A DNA stretch of 64,000 nt from Rhizobiales bacterium 62-17. GTDB taxonomy: Bacteria > Pseudomonadota > Alphaproteobacteria > Rhizobiales > Beijerinckiaceae. The stretch lies in the NCBI GenBank assembly GCA_001898965.1, contig MKVW01000009.1:486752-550751 (forward strand), written 5' to 3'. The notes beneath the pieces are model-generated. The model searched no databases and was not told the DNA's origin. It was given only the letters and a program-made list of their open reading frames with translations. Below are positions 36,380 through 44,619 of this stretch, piece after piece. Position numbers and translations under genes: made by a program. Within the stretch, counting starts at the first letter, position 1. Each line of letters opens with the position of its first letter.

Positions 36380-36928
36380 ATGACCACGCCGGAAACCGAG
36401 TCTGACGATAAATCCCTTCTGATCGTCGATGACGACAAGCCCTTCCTGACCCGCCTGTGCCGGGCCATGGAAGCGCGCGGATTTACCGTCGCGGTGGCCG
36501 AAACCGTGGCCGAGGGCATTGAGGCGATCAAGGTGCATCCGCCGGCCTTCGCCATCATCGACCTCAGGCTCACCGATGGCAGCGGCCTTGATGTCATTTC
36601 GCTGCTCAAGGAACGCCGGCCGGAAGCGCGCGGCATCATCTTGACCGGCTATGGCAACATCGCCACCGCCGTCACCGCCGTGAAGCTTGGCGCTTTCGAC
36701 TATCTCGCCAAGCCCGCCGATGCGGACGAGATTTACAACGCGCTGATGGCCATCACCCATGACAAGGCGCAGCTTCCCGAAAATCCGATGTCGGCCGATC
36801 GCGTGCGTTGGGAACATATCCAGCGCATCTACGAATTGTGCGGCCGCAACGTCTCCGAAACGGCCCGCCGTCTGAGCATGCATCGCCGCACCCTGCAGCG
36901 TATTCTCGCCAAGCGCGCGCCGCGCTGA
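36380..36928 (+). CDS. regA: RegA/PrrA/ActR response regulator
   Basis: 182 aa. Receiver domain (about residues 12-125) with acidic pocket IVDDDKPF, phosphoacceptor D61 in AIIDLRLTDG, T in ILTGYG and K in LAKPAD; then a linker of Pro-rich type and a Fis-type HTH in RVRWEHIQRIYELCGRNVSETARRLSMHRRTLQRILAKRAP, the near-invariant RegA DNA-binding region. Cognate of RegB upstream. No target gene in this window is obvious from sequence. Confidence 0.96.
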   Translation: MTTPETESDDKSLLIVDDDKPFLTRLCRAMEARGFTVAVAETVAEGIEAIKVHPPAFAIIDLRLTDGSGLDVISLLKERRPEARGIILTGYGNIATAVTAVKLGAFDYLAKPADADEIYNALMAITHDKAQLPENPMSADRVRWEHIQRIYELCGRNVSETARRLSMHRRTLQRILAKRAPR

Positions 36929-36935
36929 ACGTTCC

Positions 36936-37085
36936 GTGTCGTTCCCGACAGCCGCATAGCGGCTGAGCGGGAATCCAGAGCGTGCGACGCATGTATCTTG
37001 CGATGAGGCGTCGAAGCGATATGTGCTCGAACGCTCTACCACTCGCCCCTGGTTCCCGGATCGCCTGCGGTGTCCGGGATGACAC
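36936..37085. repeat. Composite palindromic intergenic repeat, copy R6
   Basis: Left arm from GTGTCGTTCCCGACAGCC at 36936 (diverged), right arm CTGGTTCCCGGATCGCCTGC ending CCGGGATGACAC at 37085. Starts 8 bp after the regA stop and separates it from convergent lysR. Confidence 0.75.
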
Positions 37086-37105
37086 CGAGGTGTCAGAACA
37101 TGCGT

Positions 37106-38035
37106 TCACCGCCGCCGTGCGGTGAGACGATCGAGATCGTCGAAGTAAACCGCGAAATAGCGCAAGGCGAGAATCGAAGCGGCCGACAATTGTCGTTCCG
37201 CCGCCGCGAACAATGTCAGCGATGCGGGAGAAATGCCTCTGTCGCTGAGCTCGGCGTAGGAAAAGCCCGGGGCCTTCGCATCGGCTTCCGCGCCGAGCGA
37301 CGTGACGAAACCAATGCCACGGCCCTGCGCCACCATTAAGCGAATGAAGCTCAGATTGTTCGCCGTCAGCATCGGTTTCAGCAATACCTTCGCGCGCAGC
37401 GCCAGTTTCTCGATGGCTTCGCGCAGATAGCCGATCGAGTCGGGAATGATCAGCGGATATTGCGCGCAATGGCTGAACGATATTTCCCGTTGGCCGGCGA
37501 GCTTGTGATCGCGCGGCACGAGCGCGCCAAAGCGAAAGCGTGCTTGCCGTTCGATGCGCAATGCTGGCGTCACTTGCGGGTCGAAGGCCAGGCCGAAGTC
37601 GGCTTGCCCGTCGAGGACGAGTTGTCGGATGCGATCGGGCTCGGCGACGGTCACGTGCAGATTGATGCGCGGATGGTCCTGCATGAAGCTCGCCAATGCA
37701 TTGGGCACGAAATCGAACGTCGCCTCCTCAACGACGGCGAGCTTCACTTCGCCGCGCCGCAGGCCGCGCAATTCCTCGATCTCGAATTTGATGCGCGACA
37801 GATCCTGCTGCCAGCGCCGAAAGCCGTAGATCAGGATTTCACCGGCGGCGGTGAGGCGTACGCCGCGCGGCAGGCGCTCGAACAGCGCCACGCCGAATTC
37901 TTCTTCCGCCAGCAGCAACTGCCGGTCGATCGCCGAGGCCGAGACGTTCAATTCCTCGGCGGCGCGGCGGATTGAGCCGAGTCGGGCCACTTCCTCGAAA
38001 TAGCGGGCGAAGCGGGAAAACACGAACCGGCTCAT
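37106..38035 (-). CDS. LysR-family transcriptional regulator
   Basis: 309 aa. Seen: N-terminal winged HTH RYFEEVARLGSIRRAAEELNVSASAIDRQLLLAEEEFGVALFERLPRGVRLTAAGE (about residues 8-65), then a periplasmic-binding-like effector domain starting KLAVVEEATFDF. It is divergent from the SLOG/ECF/PRTase operon at 38199, which is the usual arrangement for a LysR regulator and its target. Ligand unknown; it may be the compound transported or salvaged by that operon. Confidence 0.9.
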   Translation of the reverse strand: MSRFVFSRFARYFEEVARLGSIRRAAEELNVSASAIDRQLLLAEEEFGVALFERLPRGVRLTAAGEILIYGFRRWQQDLSRIKFEIEELRGLRRGEVKLAVVEEATFDFVPNALASFMQDHPRINLHVTVAEPDRIRQLVLDGQADFGLAFDPQVTPALRIERQARFRFGALVPRDHKLAGQREISFSHCAQYPLIIPDSIGYLREAIEKLALRAKVLLKPMLTANNLSFIRLMVAQGRGIGFVTSLGAEADAKAPGFSYAELSDRGISPASLTLFAAAERQLSAASILALRYFAVYFDDLDRLTARRR

Positions 38036-38198
38036 CGGCGCCTCAAGCGTTCTAAAAAATGCAACGGTAAGCCCAAAAAACGATGATTGTCAGCAGGTGT
38101 GCCGACGGCTCGATTGAGGCCCGCCAGCCAGTGCTACCGCCACAACGGGCGAGAGGCATGGCTTGGAATTTGCAAAGATCAGCCTCAGGAGCGGTGAC

Positions 38199-38795
38199 GT
38201 GCGCAAACCGAAGAGACCCCAACTGCCGGTGGTCGGCCTGATCGGCCCGACCAATCTGCGACGTATTTCCGAAGCCAGCGGCATTCCGGAGCGGACTTAT
38301 CGCGATTTGGCCTATGAAGCGGGCCGAACCATCGCCGAATGCGGGGCCATGCTCGCTGTCGTGCCCGATCGCGGCATCGCCGTGACGGGGATGCGCGGCT
38401 ACCGCGATGCACACGGTCCCTGGACCATCGGCCTGGTGCCCGACGGCGGTCCCTCAGACACTGTGGCGACGCCCAATTGCGTCGAAAACGCCGCCGCCTG
38501 TGACGAAATACTGGACGGTTTCACCTGGCATCATCAGCACGCGGCGATCTGCGAACTGTCGAATTTGCTGCTCTGCGTCGGACTTTCCTGTGGAACGATG
38601 GCCGAGATCGCCTGGACAAAATGGGTCCATGGGCCGCGTGTTCTAGTCCTGCGTGAGACCATCAGCCTGATCCCCAAGGAGATCCTCGCGGAAACCGACG
38701 TGGTGTTCATCGATGATCTGAAGGCGCTCAAGGGTGCGGTCCAAGCGGCGTTGACGGGTCCCAAATCACTTCAAAACAAGCCTGTGGGAGCGTGA
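38199..38795 (+). CDS. SLOG/LOG-like nucleotide-binding protein (TIGR00725-like)
   Basis: 198 aa Rossmann-like protein. Seen: VVGLIGPTNLRRISEASG (N-terminal glycine-rich strand), GLVPDGGPSDT, and a C-terminal GLSCGTMAEIAW, where G132-T133 and E136 match the GT-x-x-E part of the LOG PGGxGTxxE motif, although the preceding PGG is replaced. LOG enzymes release a nucleobase from a nucleoside 5'-monophosphate; SLOG relatives may only bind nucleotide-derived ligands. GTG 38199 chosen because AGGAG lies 7 bp upstream. First gene of the ECF cluster. Confidence 0.72.
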   Translation: MRKPKRPQLPVVGLIGPTNLRRISEASGIPERTYRDLAYEAGRTIAECGAMLAVVPDRGIAVTGMRGYRDAHGPWTIGLVPDGGPSDTVATPNCVENAAACDEILDGFTWHHQHAAICELSNLLLCVGLSCGTMAEIAWTKWVHGPRVLVLRETISLIPKEILAETDVVFIDDLKALKGAVQAALTGPKSLQNKPVGA

Positions 38796-38796
38796 G

Positions 38797-39378
38797 ATGA
38801 GCATGGAAATCTCCTATAACGACAAGCAGTCGACAGCCCTTTTCCCGATCGTCCTCGCCGTCATTTGTGGCGTCGCGACGGGGGTTTTGTGGGCCTACGC
38901 CAATCCGATCCAGCTCGTGCCCGGTGTCATCCAGTGGCGCATCTTCGCCTTCCTGCCGCCCTTGGTCGGCCTGCTGCTTGGGCCGCGCTCCGGCTTCATC
39001 TGCGGCTATGTCGGCACCGTCGTCTGGTCGCTGCTCGCCGGCACCTTCATCCCGCTGCATTCGCTGGTGATTGACGGCATCATGGTCGGTGCGACGGGCG
39101 CCATACCGCCGCTCCTGGTCAATCTGCGCAAGACCAATTTCGATCTGTCCATGCCGGTCCTGGTCAAGGTGGCTTTGATCTGCGCCGTGGTCGGCATCGT
39201 CATGGTGGCGGCGGTTTCGGCCAGCCTCGCCTATCTCGGCATTTTCCCCTTCTGGTACGCGATGCTTTACATCGGCCTTTCCGATATTGTTCCGATGGTG
39301 ATCGGCACGCCGCTGCTGCTGCGCCCGGCCGTGCGTATTCTGGCTGGCATCAGCCGCGGGACGCTCCATCGCTTCTGA
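38797..39378 (+). CDS. ECF transporter S component (substrate-binding membrane protein)
   Basis: 193 aa, five to six membrane segments (ALFPIVLAVICGVATGVLWAY; IFAFLPPLVGLLLGP; GFICGYVGTVVWSLLAGTF; IMVGATGAIPPLLV; VALICAVVGIVMVAAVSASLAYL; AMLYIGLSDIVPMVIGTPLLL). Size, topology and position before ecfA and ecfT identify it as the substrate-binding S component. No known S family (BioY, ThiT, RibU, FolT and so on) was matched by eye. The vitamin or base it binds is unknown; the SLOG and phosphoribosyltransferase neighbours suggest a nucleobase-like compound. Confidence 0.78.
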   Translation: MSMEISYNDKQSTALFPIVLAVICGVATGVLWAYANPIQLVPGVIQWRIFAFLPPLVGLLLGPRSGFICGYVGTVVWSLLAGTFIPLHSLVIDGIMVGATGAIPPLLVNLRKTNFDLSMPVLVKVALICAVVGIVMVAAVSASLAYLGIFPFWYAMLYIGLSDIVPMVIGTPLLLRPAVRILAGISRGTLHRF

Positions 39379-39391
39379 CCGGACAGGTGAA

Positions 39392-40939
39392 ATGTTGCGT
39401 TTAGAAGGATTGACGGTCGGCTTTCGAGCCGACCGGGACGTAATCAGTTCGATCGATCTGTCGATTGAAGCCGGCAGCACGGTGATCATCACCGGCGCCG
39501 CCGGATGCGGAAAATCCACGCTGCTCGCCGCCATGAGCGGCATCATTCCGAAATTGCTGCATCCGTTGCGCATGCAAGGCGCCGTGACCTTGCAGGGCAC
39601 CGATTATCGCGCCTTGAAGCCCGCCGATGTCTTCCGTCAGGTTGGCGTCGTCTTGCAGGCGGTGGAGGATCAGACCTGGGACCTGACGGTCGAGGATCTC
39701 GTCGCCTTCCCGCTCGAAAATCGTGGCGTGCCGCAGGCGGAAGTGCGCACGCGCGTCGCCGCCGCCGTCGAGAAAATGGGTCTGGTCGAATTGCTCGGCC
39801 GCAAAGTCCGCACCCTGTCGGGTGGCGAACGCCGCCGTGTCGCCCTGGCCTCCGCCCTCGTCTGGCAGCCGGCCCTGCTGGTGCTCGATGAGCCGACCAC
39901 CGGCCTCGATCCCGATGCGCGCCGCCGCATGATCGTCCTGCTGCAGGAGTTGCGCGCCGAAAACCTCACCATCGTCATCGCCGAACAGGACCTCGCCTGG
40001 TTTGATGGCTTGGCCGATCGCGTCGTCTTCCTGGCTGACGGCAAGGTCATCGCCGATCAGCCGTGGAGCGAAGCGATCAGGAACACGGCTGCCTTCGACA
40101 CGGTCGGCATCGAAGCGCCGTTCCTGGCGCATCAAAGCTGCGTGCCGACGGTTCCGACGCAAGAGCCGCAGCGGCTCAAGGTCGAGGCGCTGACCTCCGA
40201 TCTCTGCCGCGCCGACAAACAGCCCGTGCTGCGCTCCATCCATCTCACCGTCGGTCAAGGCGAAGTCGTCGGCCTGATCGGCTGCAACGGCGCCGGCAAG
40301 ACCACGCTCATGCGCGCGTTGCTGGGCCTCCAGACCTCCTCGCGCGGCACCATCGCCATCGATGGCGAGCCCTGTCGCGACTGGTCGATCGCGCAGCGCG
40401 CGCGCCGCATCGGCTATGTGCCGCAAAACCTGCGGCGCATGTTCTTTCAGCTCTCCGTGCTCGACGAAATTGTGTTCTCGCTTTCCGGCGGCCAGAGCGG
40501 TGCCAAACAGGTCGAGCAGCACAAGGCCGCTGCTCTGGACCTGCTCGGCCGCGTCGGCCTTACCGCCAAATCGGCGGAATCGCCGTTCTCGCTCTCCAAT
40601 CGCGAACAGCTTCTTCTCGCCATCGCCTGCGTCGAGGCGACTGAGCCGTCGCTGATCATTCTCGACGAACCCTTGATCGCCCGCGACAAGCAGTGGCGCG
40701 GCGAGCTGATGGCCTTCTTCGCCCGCTGCCGGCAAGCTGGTCGCGGTGTGCTGCTCGTCTCGCACGATCTGCCCTTGATCGACATGGCGGCGGATCGGGT
40801 GTTGATCCTCGCCTCCGGTGAAATCGAATTCGATGGCGCCACGCCTTCGGCCTGGACGTCGCAAGCCTTCGTTCGCCTCGGCTGGCCGAGCCCGCTCAAC
40901 CATCCGCAGTCCACGGAGCCACGTCATGCACTGGCTTGA
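39392..40939 (+). CDS. ECF transporter fused A components (two ABC ATPase domains)
   Basis: 515 aa. Domain 1 (1-235): Walker A GAAGCGKST (G35-T43), signature LSGGERRRVALASAL, Walker B LLVLDEPTTGLDP. Domain 2 (about 262-505): Walker A GCNGAGKTT (G297-T305), signature FSLSNREQLLLAIACVEAT, Walker B LIILDEPLIARD. The second signature (LSNREQ) departs from LSGGQ, and its D-loop lacks the usual GLD. Domain 1 therefore looks canonical and domain 2 partly degenerate, suggesting asymmetric ATP sites. Fused EcfA-EcfA' proteins are found in several bacteria. ATP drives uptake at the inner membrane. Confidence 0.85.
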   Translation: MLRLEGLTVGFRADRDVISSIDLSIEAGSTVIITGAAGCGKSTLLAAMSGIIPKLLHPLRMQGAVTLQGTDYRALKPADVFRQVGVVLQAVEDQTWDLTVEDLVAFPLENRGVPQAEVRTRVAAAVEKMGLVELLGRKVRTLSGGERRRVALASALVWQPALLVLDEPTTGLDPDARRRMIVLLQELRAENLTIVIAEQDLAWFDGLADRVVFLADGKVIADQPWSEAIRNTAAFDTVGIEAPFLAHQSCVPTVPTQEPQRLKVEALTSDLCRADKQPVLRSIHLTVGQGEVVGLIGCNGAGKTTLMRALLGLQTSSRGTIAIDGEPCRDWSIAQRARRIGYVPQNLRRMFFQLSVLDEIVFSLSGGQSGAKQVEQHKAAALDLLGRVGLTAKSAESPFSLSNREQLLLAIACVEATEPSLIILDEPLIARDKQWRGELMAFFARCRQAGRGVLLVSHDLPLIDMAADRVLILASGEIEFDGATPSAWTSQAFVRLGWPSPLNHPQSTEPRHALA

Positions 40940-41594
40940 TCGGATCAATCCTTTCCTCAAGCTCGCCATCGCCGCCCTGGTGACGGCAGCAAGCTGGCTC
41001 GCGCCCAATGCCATCGTCGCGATGGCTTTGGCGGCGGCGGTCCTGCTGTTCATGCTCTATTGCCGGTTGCCGGCGGCATCGGGTTATTTCAAGATCATCG
41101 GCCTCGTCGCCGTCCTCGTCACGGCGAGCTGGGCGCTGACCTTCATCAGCCGAGGCATGGCCTATGACGCGGCCATCGCCGAGGCGATCAGGCTTGCCTG
41201 CCGTCTCATCGTCACGACAGGCAGTTTCTTCATCGCCATCGAAACCACCTCCGCCGGCGTGCTGCTCGCCGCCTGCGGCAAGGCCCGCCTGCCGGGCACA
41301 TTCACTCTGGTACTCTTCCTCGTCGTCGGCATGATTCCGCTGATGCGCGAGGAATTCCAGGCGATCGGCGATGTGCAGCGGGCGCGCGGCCTCGAACTCG
41401 ATCGCGGCCCCATCCTGCGGCGCGTGCTGCACACCTTGGCGCGTGGCGTACCGCTGATGGTGCAGACCTATCGCATGGCGGAAGCCATTTCCCTCACCTT
41501 GTCGCTCTATGGTTTCGACCCGGGCGTCAAACGCACCTCCTGGCGCGATGTCGGTTTGATCGCCGTCCAGAACAATTTTTCTCTGAGATCGTGA
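40926..41594 (+). CDS. ECF transporter T component
   Basis: 222 aa. Transmembrane scaffold that couples the A domains to the S component. Seen: NPFLKLAIAALVTAASWLAPN, FMLYCRLPAASGYFKIIGLVAVLVTASWALTFIS, VLFLVVGMIPLMREEFQAIGDVQRARGLEL with the first coupling RARG motif; a second signature near the C-terminus is ISLTLSLYGFDPG, less typical. The ATG 40926 overlaps the EcfA stop by 14 bp; the upstream frame from 40818 is antisense-like and is not real. Translational coupling is likely. Confidence 0.82.
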   Translation: MHWLDRINPFLKLAIAALVTAASWLAPNAIVAMALAAAVLLFMLYCRLPAASGYFKIIGLVAVLVTASWALTFISRGMAYDAAIAEAIRLACRLIVTTGSFFIAIETTSAGVLLAACGKARLPGTFTLVLFLVVGMIPLMREEFQAIGDVQRARGLELDRGPILRRVLHTLARGVPLMVQTYRMAEAISLTLSLYGFDPGVKRTSWRDVGLIAVQNNFSLRS

Positions 41595-41606
41595 GCCGTT
41601 GAAAAG

Positions 41607-42245
41607 ATGACCGAACTTTTCCCGAAGACCCACACTGTCGATATTGCCGGCGAGAAGATCGCCCTGCCGATCGTCAAGATCCACGATACGCTCGCCATCT
41701 CATTGTTGATGGTGATCGACATGGGCGTGAAGTTCGGCGAGCGCATCGGCGCCGCGATGGCCAAGCGCTTCGCCGCGAAACAGCCCGACATCGTTGTCGG
41801 CAGCGCCACTTTGGGCATTCCCGTCGCCATCGAACTGTCGCGCCATCTCGGCCTCGATCAATACGTGATCTTGCAGAAGTCGCCGAAAATCCATCTGGGT
41901 GACGCGCTGGTCGAACAGGTGAAGTCGGTGACTTCAGCCGGGTCGCAGCGCCTGCTGCTCGACCGTCAGGCCATCAAATTGCTCAAGGGCAAGCGCGTCG
42001 TCATTGTCGATGACGTGGTGGCGACGGGATCGAGCATGGCGGCGGCCGTTCGTCTCGTCCGCCAGGCCGGCGGCGACATCGTCGGCATCGGCGTTATCCT
42101 GACCGAAGGCCACGACTGGCGGCCGGTGCTTGGCGACGATGCCAAGCTGGTCACCGGTCTTGGCCACATTCCGCAGTTCAAGATCGCCAACGGCATCGCC
42201 ACGCCCGATCCGGCGACCGAAGCGGATGCCGTACCTGCGCATTAA
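41607..42245 (+). CDS. Phosphoribosyltransferase (purine PRTase-like)
   Basis: 212 aa. Seen: PRPP-binding loop VVIVDDVVATGSSMAAAVRLVRQAGG (the VDDxxATG[S/T] motif), and QPDIVVGSATLGIPVAIELSRHLG. Resembles adenine/xanthine phosphoribosyltransferases but with an unusual N-terminus. It joins a base to PRPP to give a nucleotide. Being last in the ECF cluster, 12 bp after ecfT, it may trap the imported base as its nucleotide. Actual substrate unknown. Confidence 0.82.
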   Translation: MTELFPKTHTVDIAGEKIALPIVKIHDTLAISLLMVIDMGVKFGERIGAAMAKRFAAKQPDIVVGSATLGIPVAIELSRHLGLDQYVILQKSPKIHLGDALVEQVKSVTSAGSQRLLLDRQAIKLLKGKRVVIVDDVVATGSSMAAAVRLVRQAGGDIVGIGVILTEGHDWRPVLGDDAKLVTGLGHIPQFKIANGIATPDPATEADAVPAH

Positions 42246-42293
42246 GGGTTCAGGGTCGAAGCCTCCCCGGACACAAAGATCGCAGACCTATTC

Positions 42294-42767
42294 CTATCCA
42301 ATCGGATCGCGCGTCGGATCGTAAAGCAGGTGCAGACGGCTCGCTGCCTGCTGGCCGAAGGCGATCAGCATCGCCTTGCGCCGCGCCGCGTTGAGCACAT
42401 GCTCCGATGGCGGGCGAATAATCTCGGCGCCGAATTTGTCGGCGACGATCAGCCCGCATTCCTTCGGAAAAATCTCCAGCGGCACGTCCGCATGGGTGGC
42501 GAAGGAGAAGTGATCGCAATAGTCGCGATATTCATGCCATTTCTTGTCGGTACGAAAATCGATGACGCTCGATTTCACCTCAACGATATGAAAGCGCCCG
42601 TCACCGCCAAGCCCGATCACATCGGCACGCCGGCCATTGTTCAGCGGCATTTCGACAAGCGATTCCAGCCGATGCGCGCGCATCAATCGCTGCACGCCGC
42701 GCATCACCATGGCCGCATGCGCGGACTGGCGTTTGTCTTCGGGCGGAATGGGTGATTCGGTATTCAT
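42294..42767 (-). CDS. mmcB: MmcB-family DNA repair nuclease-like protein
   Basis: 157 aa. MmcB (PF06319) is an alphaproteobacterial protein that in Caulobacter is induced by mitomycin C damage independently of SOS. Seen: PLNNGRRADVIGLGGDGRFHIVEVKSS, resembling a PD-(D/E)xK nuclease core (D, then E-x-K), and YCDHFSFATHADVPLEIFPKECGLIVADKFGAEIIR. ATG 42767. Located 14 bp downstream of btuD on the same strand, so it may share the B12 transcript, although the function is unrelated. Confidence 0.85.
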   Translation of the reverse strand: MNTESPIPPEDKRQSAHAAMVMRGVQRLMRAHRLESLVEMPLNNGRRADVIGLGGDGRFHIVEVKSSVIDFRTDKKWHEYRDYCDHFSFATHADVPLEIFPKECGLIVADKFGAEIIRPPSEHVLNAARRKAMLIAFGQQAASRLHLLYDPTRDPIG

Positions 42768-42781
42768 CTAGGGCTTCTTGA

Positions 42782-43570
42782 TCAGCCCCGATCTAAATCC
42801 CGATGCGGCCGCATGGCAAGAATGGGTCCGTCCAGCGTTTGCACCTGTGCCACCGCCACGCCGAAAATATCGCTCAACTGGTCTGTTTTCAGGAGGTCTT
42901 GCGGCGGGCCATCGGCCACAAGGCGCCCGTCCTTGAAGGCGAGCAGGCGCGTCGCATAGCGCACGGCGAAGTCGATGTCGTGAATGACGGCGATGACGAG
43001 CGCGCCCGATTCGGCGCGCTGGCGGAACAGCGCCATCACCCGCAATTGATGCGCCGGATCGAGTGAATTCAGGGGTTCGTCGAGCAGAACGATCGGTTGC
43101 GGCCCGACCATCGCCCGGGCCAGCAGCGCGCGCATGCGTTCGCCGCCGGATATCCGGTCGACGCCGCGCTCGGCCAAAGCCACGAGATCGAAATCCTGCA
43201 ATTGCCGCTCGACCGCCGGATCATCGCCGGCAGCCTGTGCATCGAACGGCATCAGGCCCAAGGCCACGATGTCGCGCACCGGCACCGGCCAGATCGGTTG
43301 GCGCATGTCTTGCGGCAGATAGGACAGGGCTTTGGCCTTCTGCGGCAGCGACAGACGTTCGATCGTCGTGCCATTGATCGCGATCGTGCCGGTGATCGTC
43401 ATCTGGCCGGCGAGTGCCCGCAGGAACGTCGTCTTGCCCGAACCATTGGGGCCGATCACCGCGACGAACTGGCCGCCATCAAGCGATACGCTCACATCCT
43501 CGATGATCGCACGGCCGGCGAGCGACACGCTTAGGCGATCGATGCGGAGCTGGGTGGTTGCGGCACTCAT
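42782..43570 (-). CDS. btuD: Vitamin B12 (cobalamin) ABC transporter ATP-binding protein
   Basis: 262 aa. Seen: Walker A GPNGSGKTT, Q-loop YLPQDM, signature ISGGERMRALLARAM, Walker B PIVLLDEPLNSLDP, and switch HDIDF. A FecE/HmuV-type ATPase. B12 is inferred from the riboswitch-controlled btuB upstream and the divergent btuF and cobP; the ATPase alone would also fit ferric siderophore uptake. Start ATG 43570 overlaps the btuC stop. Confidence 0.87.
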   Translation of the reverse strand: MSAATTQLRIDRLSVSLAGRAIIEDVSVSLDGGQFVAVIGPNGSGKTTFLRALAGQMTITGTIAINGTTIERLSLPQKAKALSYLPQDMRQPIWPVPVRDIVALGLMPFDAQAAGDDPAVERQLQDFDLVALAERGVDRISGGERMRALLARAMVGPQPIVLLDEPLNSLDPAHQLRVMALFRQRAESGALVIAVIHDIDFAVRYATRLLAFKDGRLVADGPPQDLLKTDQLSDIFGVAVAQVQTLDGPILAMRPHRDLDRG

Positions 43571-44619
43571 GCGCGATCATCCAGCCGATAGGGGCGGGCG
43601 ATGACGAGATAGAGGAAACACGGCGCGCCGATCACCGCCATCAAGGCGCCGACGCGAATTTCGCTCGTCGCCGGAATGAGCTTCACCAACACGTCGGCCG
43701 CCGTGGTCAGAATGGCGCCAGCCAGAGCCGAAGGCAGCAGCACCGCTTGCGCGTCGGAACGCACGAAGGGCCGCACCATATGCGGCGCCAGCAGGCCGAC
43801 GAAACCGATGGCGCCGGAAACCGCCGTGCCGGCGCCGACGCCGAGCGCGATGCCGGCGCTGGTGATCAGCGACACCCGCCAGATGTCGAAGCCCAGCGAT
43901 GTCGCTGTCTCTTCGCCAAGCGTCAGCGCCTTATAGGCCGGGCCGCACCAGAACAGCGCGGCCGCGCCGACGATGATGAAGGGCAGCGACAAAACCACAT
44001 GCCACATCGAACGGTCGGTGAACGAGCCCATCAGCCAGAAGACGATCTCCGTCACGGCGTAAGGGTTCGAGGAGAGCGACAGGATCAGTGAAATGGCGGC
44101 GGCGGCGAGGCTGCCGATCATCAGGCCGATGAGCAGAAGTGAAATCACGCCGCCGACCCGGCGCACGACCAGCAAAGTCGCCAGCATGGCCAGCAGCGCG
44201 CCGACGATGGCGGCCAGCGGCAAAGCCAGCGAGAAGGCATCGGCGAGGCCGGAATAGATCATCAGCACGGCGCCGAGCGCCGCCGCCTGCGGCGTACCCA
44301 AAACGGCCGGCTCGGCCAGCGGATTGCGGCTCAACCCCTGCACGGCCGCGCCGGCGAGGCCCAGCATGCCGCCGATGGAGAGCGAGAGAATGAGGCGCGG
44401 CAGCCGGATTTCGCGCAGGATGATCGCGGCGGTCTCGCTTTGCCCCGTCAGGCCGAGAAAGAGTTCGGACAGCGACAGATGCGCCGGCCCCAGCATCAAG
44501 GACAGAACGGCGACGACGACCAGCGCGATGGTGAGCAGAAGCAGAAAGGCTCCGGAGGCGGCCGCAGCGCTCCGGAGCCTGGGTCGTTCAGCAGACGTGA
44601 CGTTCGTCGAACCTACCAT
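43567..44619 (-). CDS. btuC: Vitamin B12 ABC transporter permease
   Basis: 350 aa FecCD/BtuC-type permease with about ten hydrophobic segments. Seen: family motif SIGGMLGLAGAAVQGLSRNPLAEPAVLGT near residues 86-114 and SGAIGFVGLLAPHMVRPFV near 265-283, which contacts the ATPase. It lies between btuB (7-bp overlap) and btuD (4-bp overlap), so the three are one operon on the minus strand. Specificity inferred from the cobalamin riboswitch. Confidence 0.88.
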   Translation of the reverse strand: MVGSTNVTSAERPRLRSAAAASGAFLLLLTIALVVVAVLSLMLGPAHLSLSELFLGLTGQSETAAIILREIRLPRLILSLSIGGMLGLAGAAVQGLSRNPLAEPAVLGTPQAAALGAVLMIYSGLADAFSLALPLAAIVGALLAMLATLLVVRRVGGVISLLLIGLMIGSLAAAAISLILSLSSNPYAVTEIVFWLMGSFTDRSMWHVVLSLPFIIVGAAALFWCGPAYKALTLGEETATSLGFDIWRVSLITSAGIALGVGAGTAVSGAIGFVGLLAPHMVRPFVRSDAQAVLLPSALAGAILTTAADVLVKLIPATSEIRVGALMAVIGAPCFLYLVIARPYRLDDRA

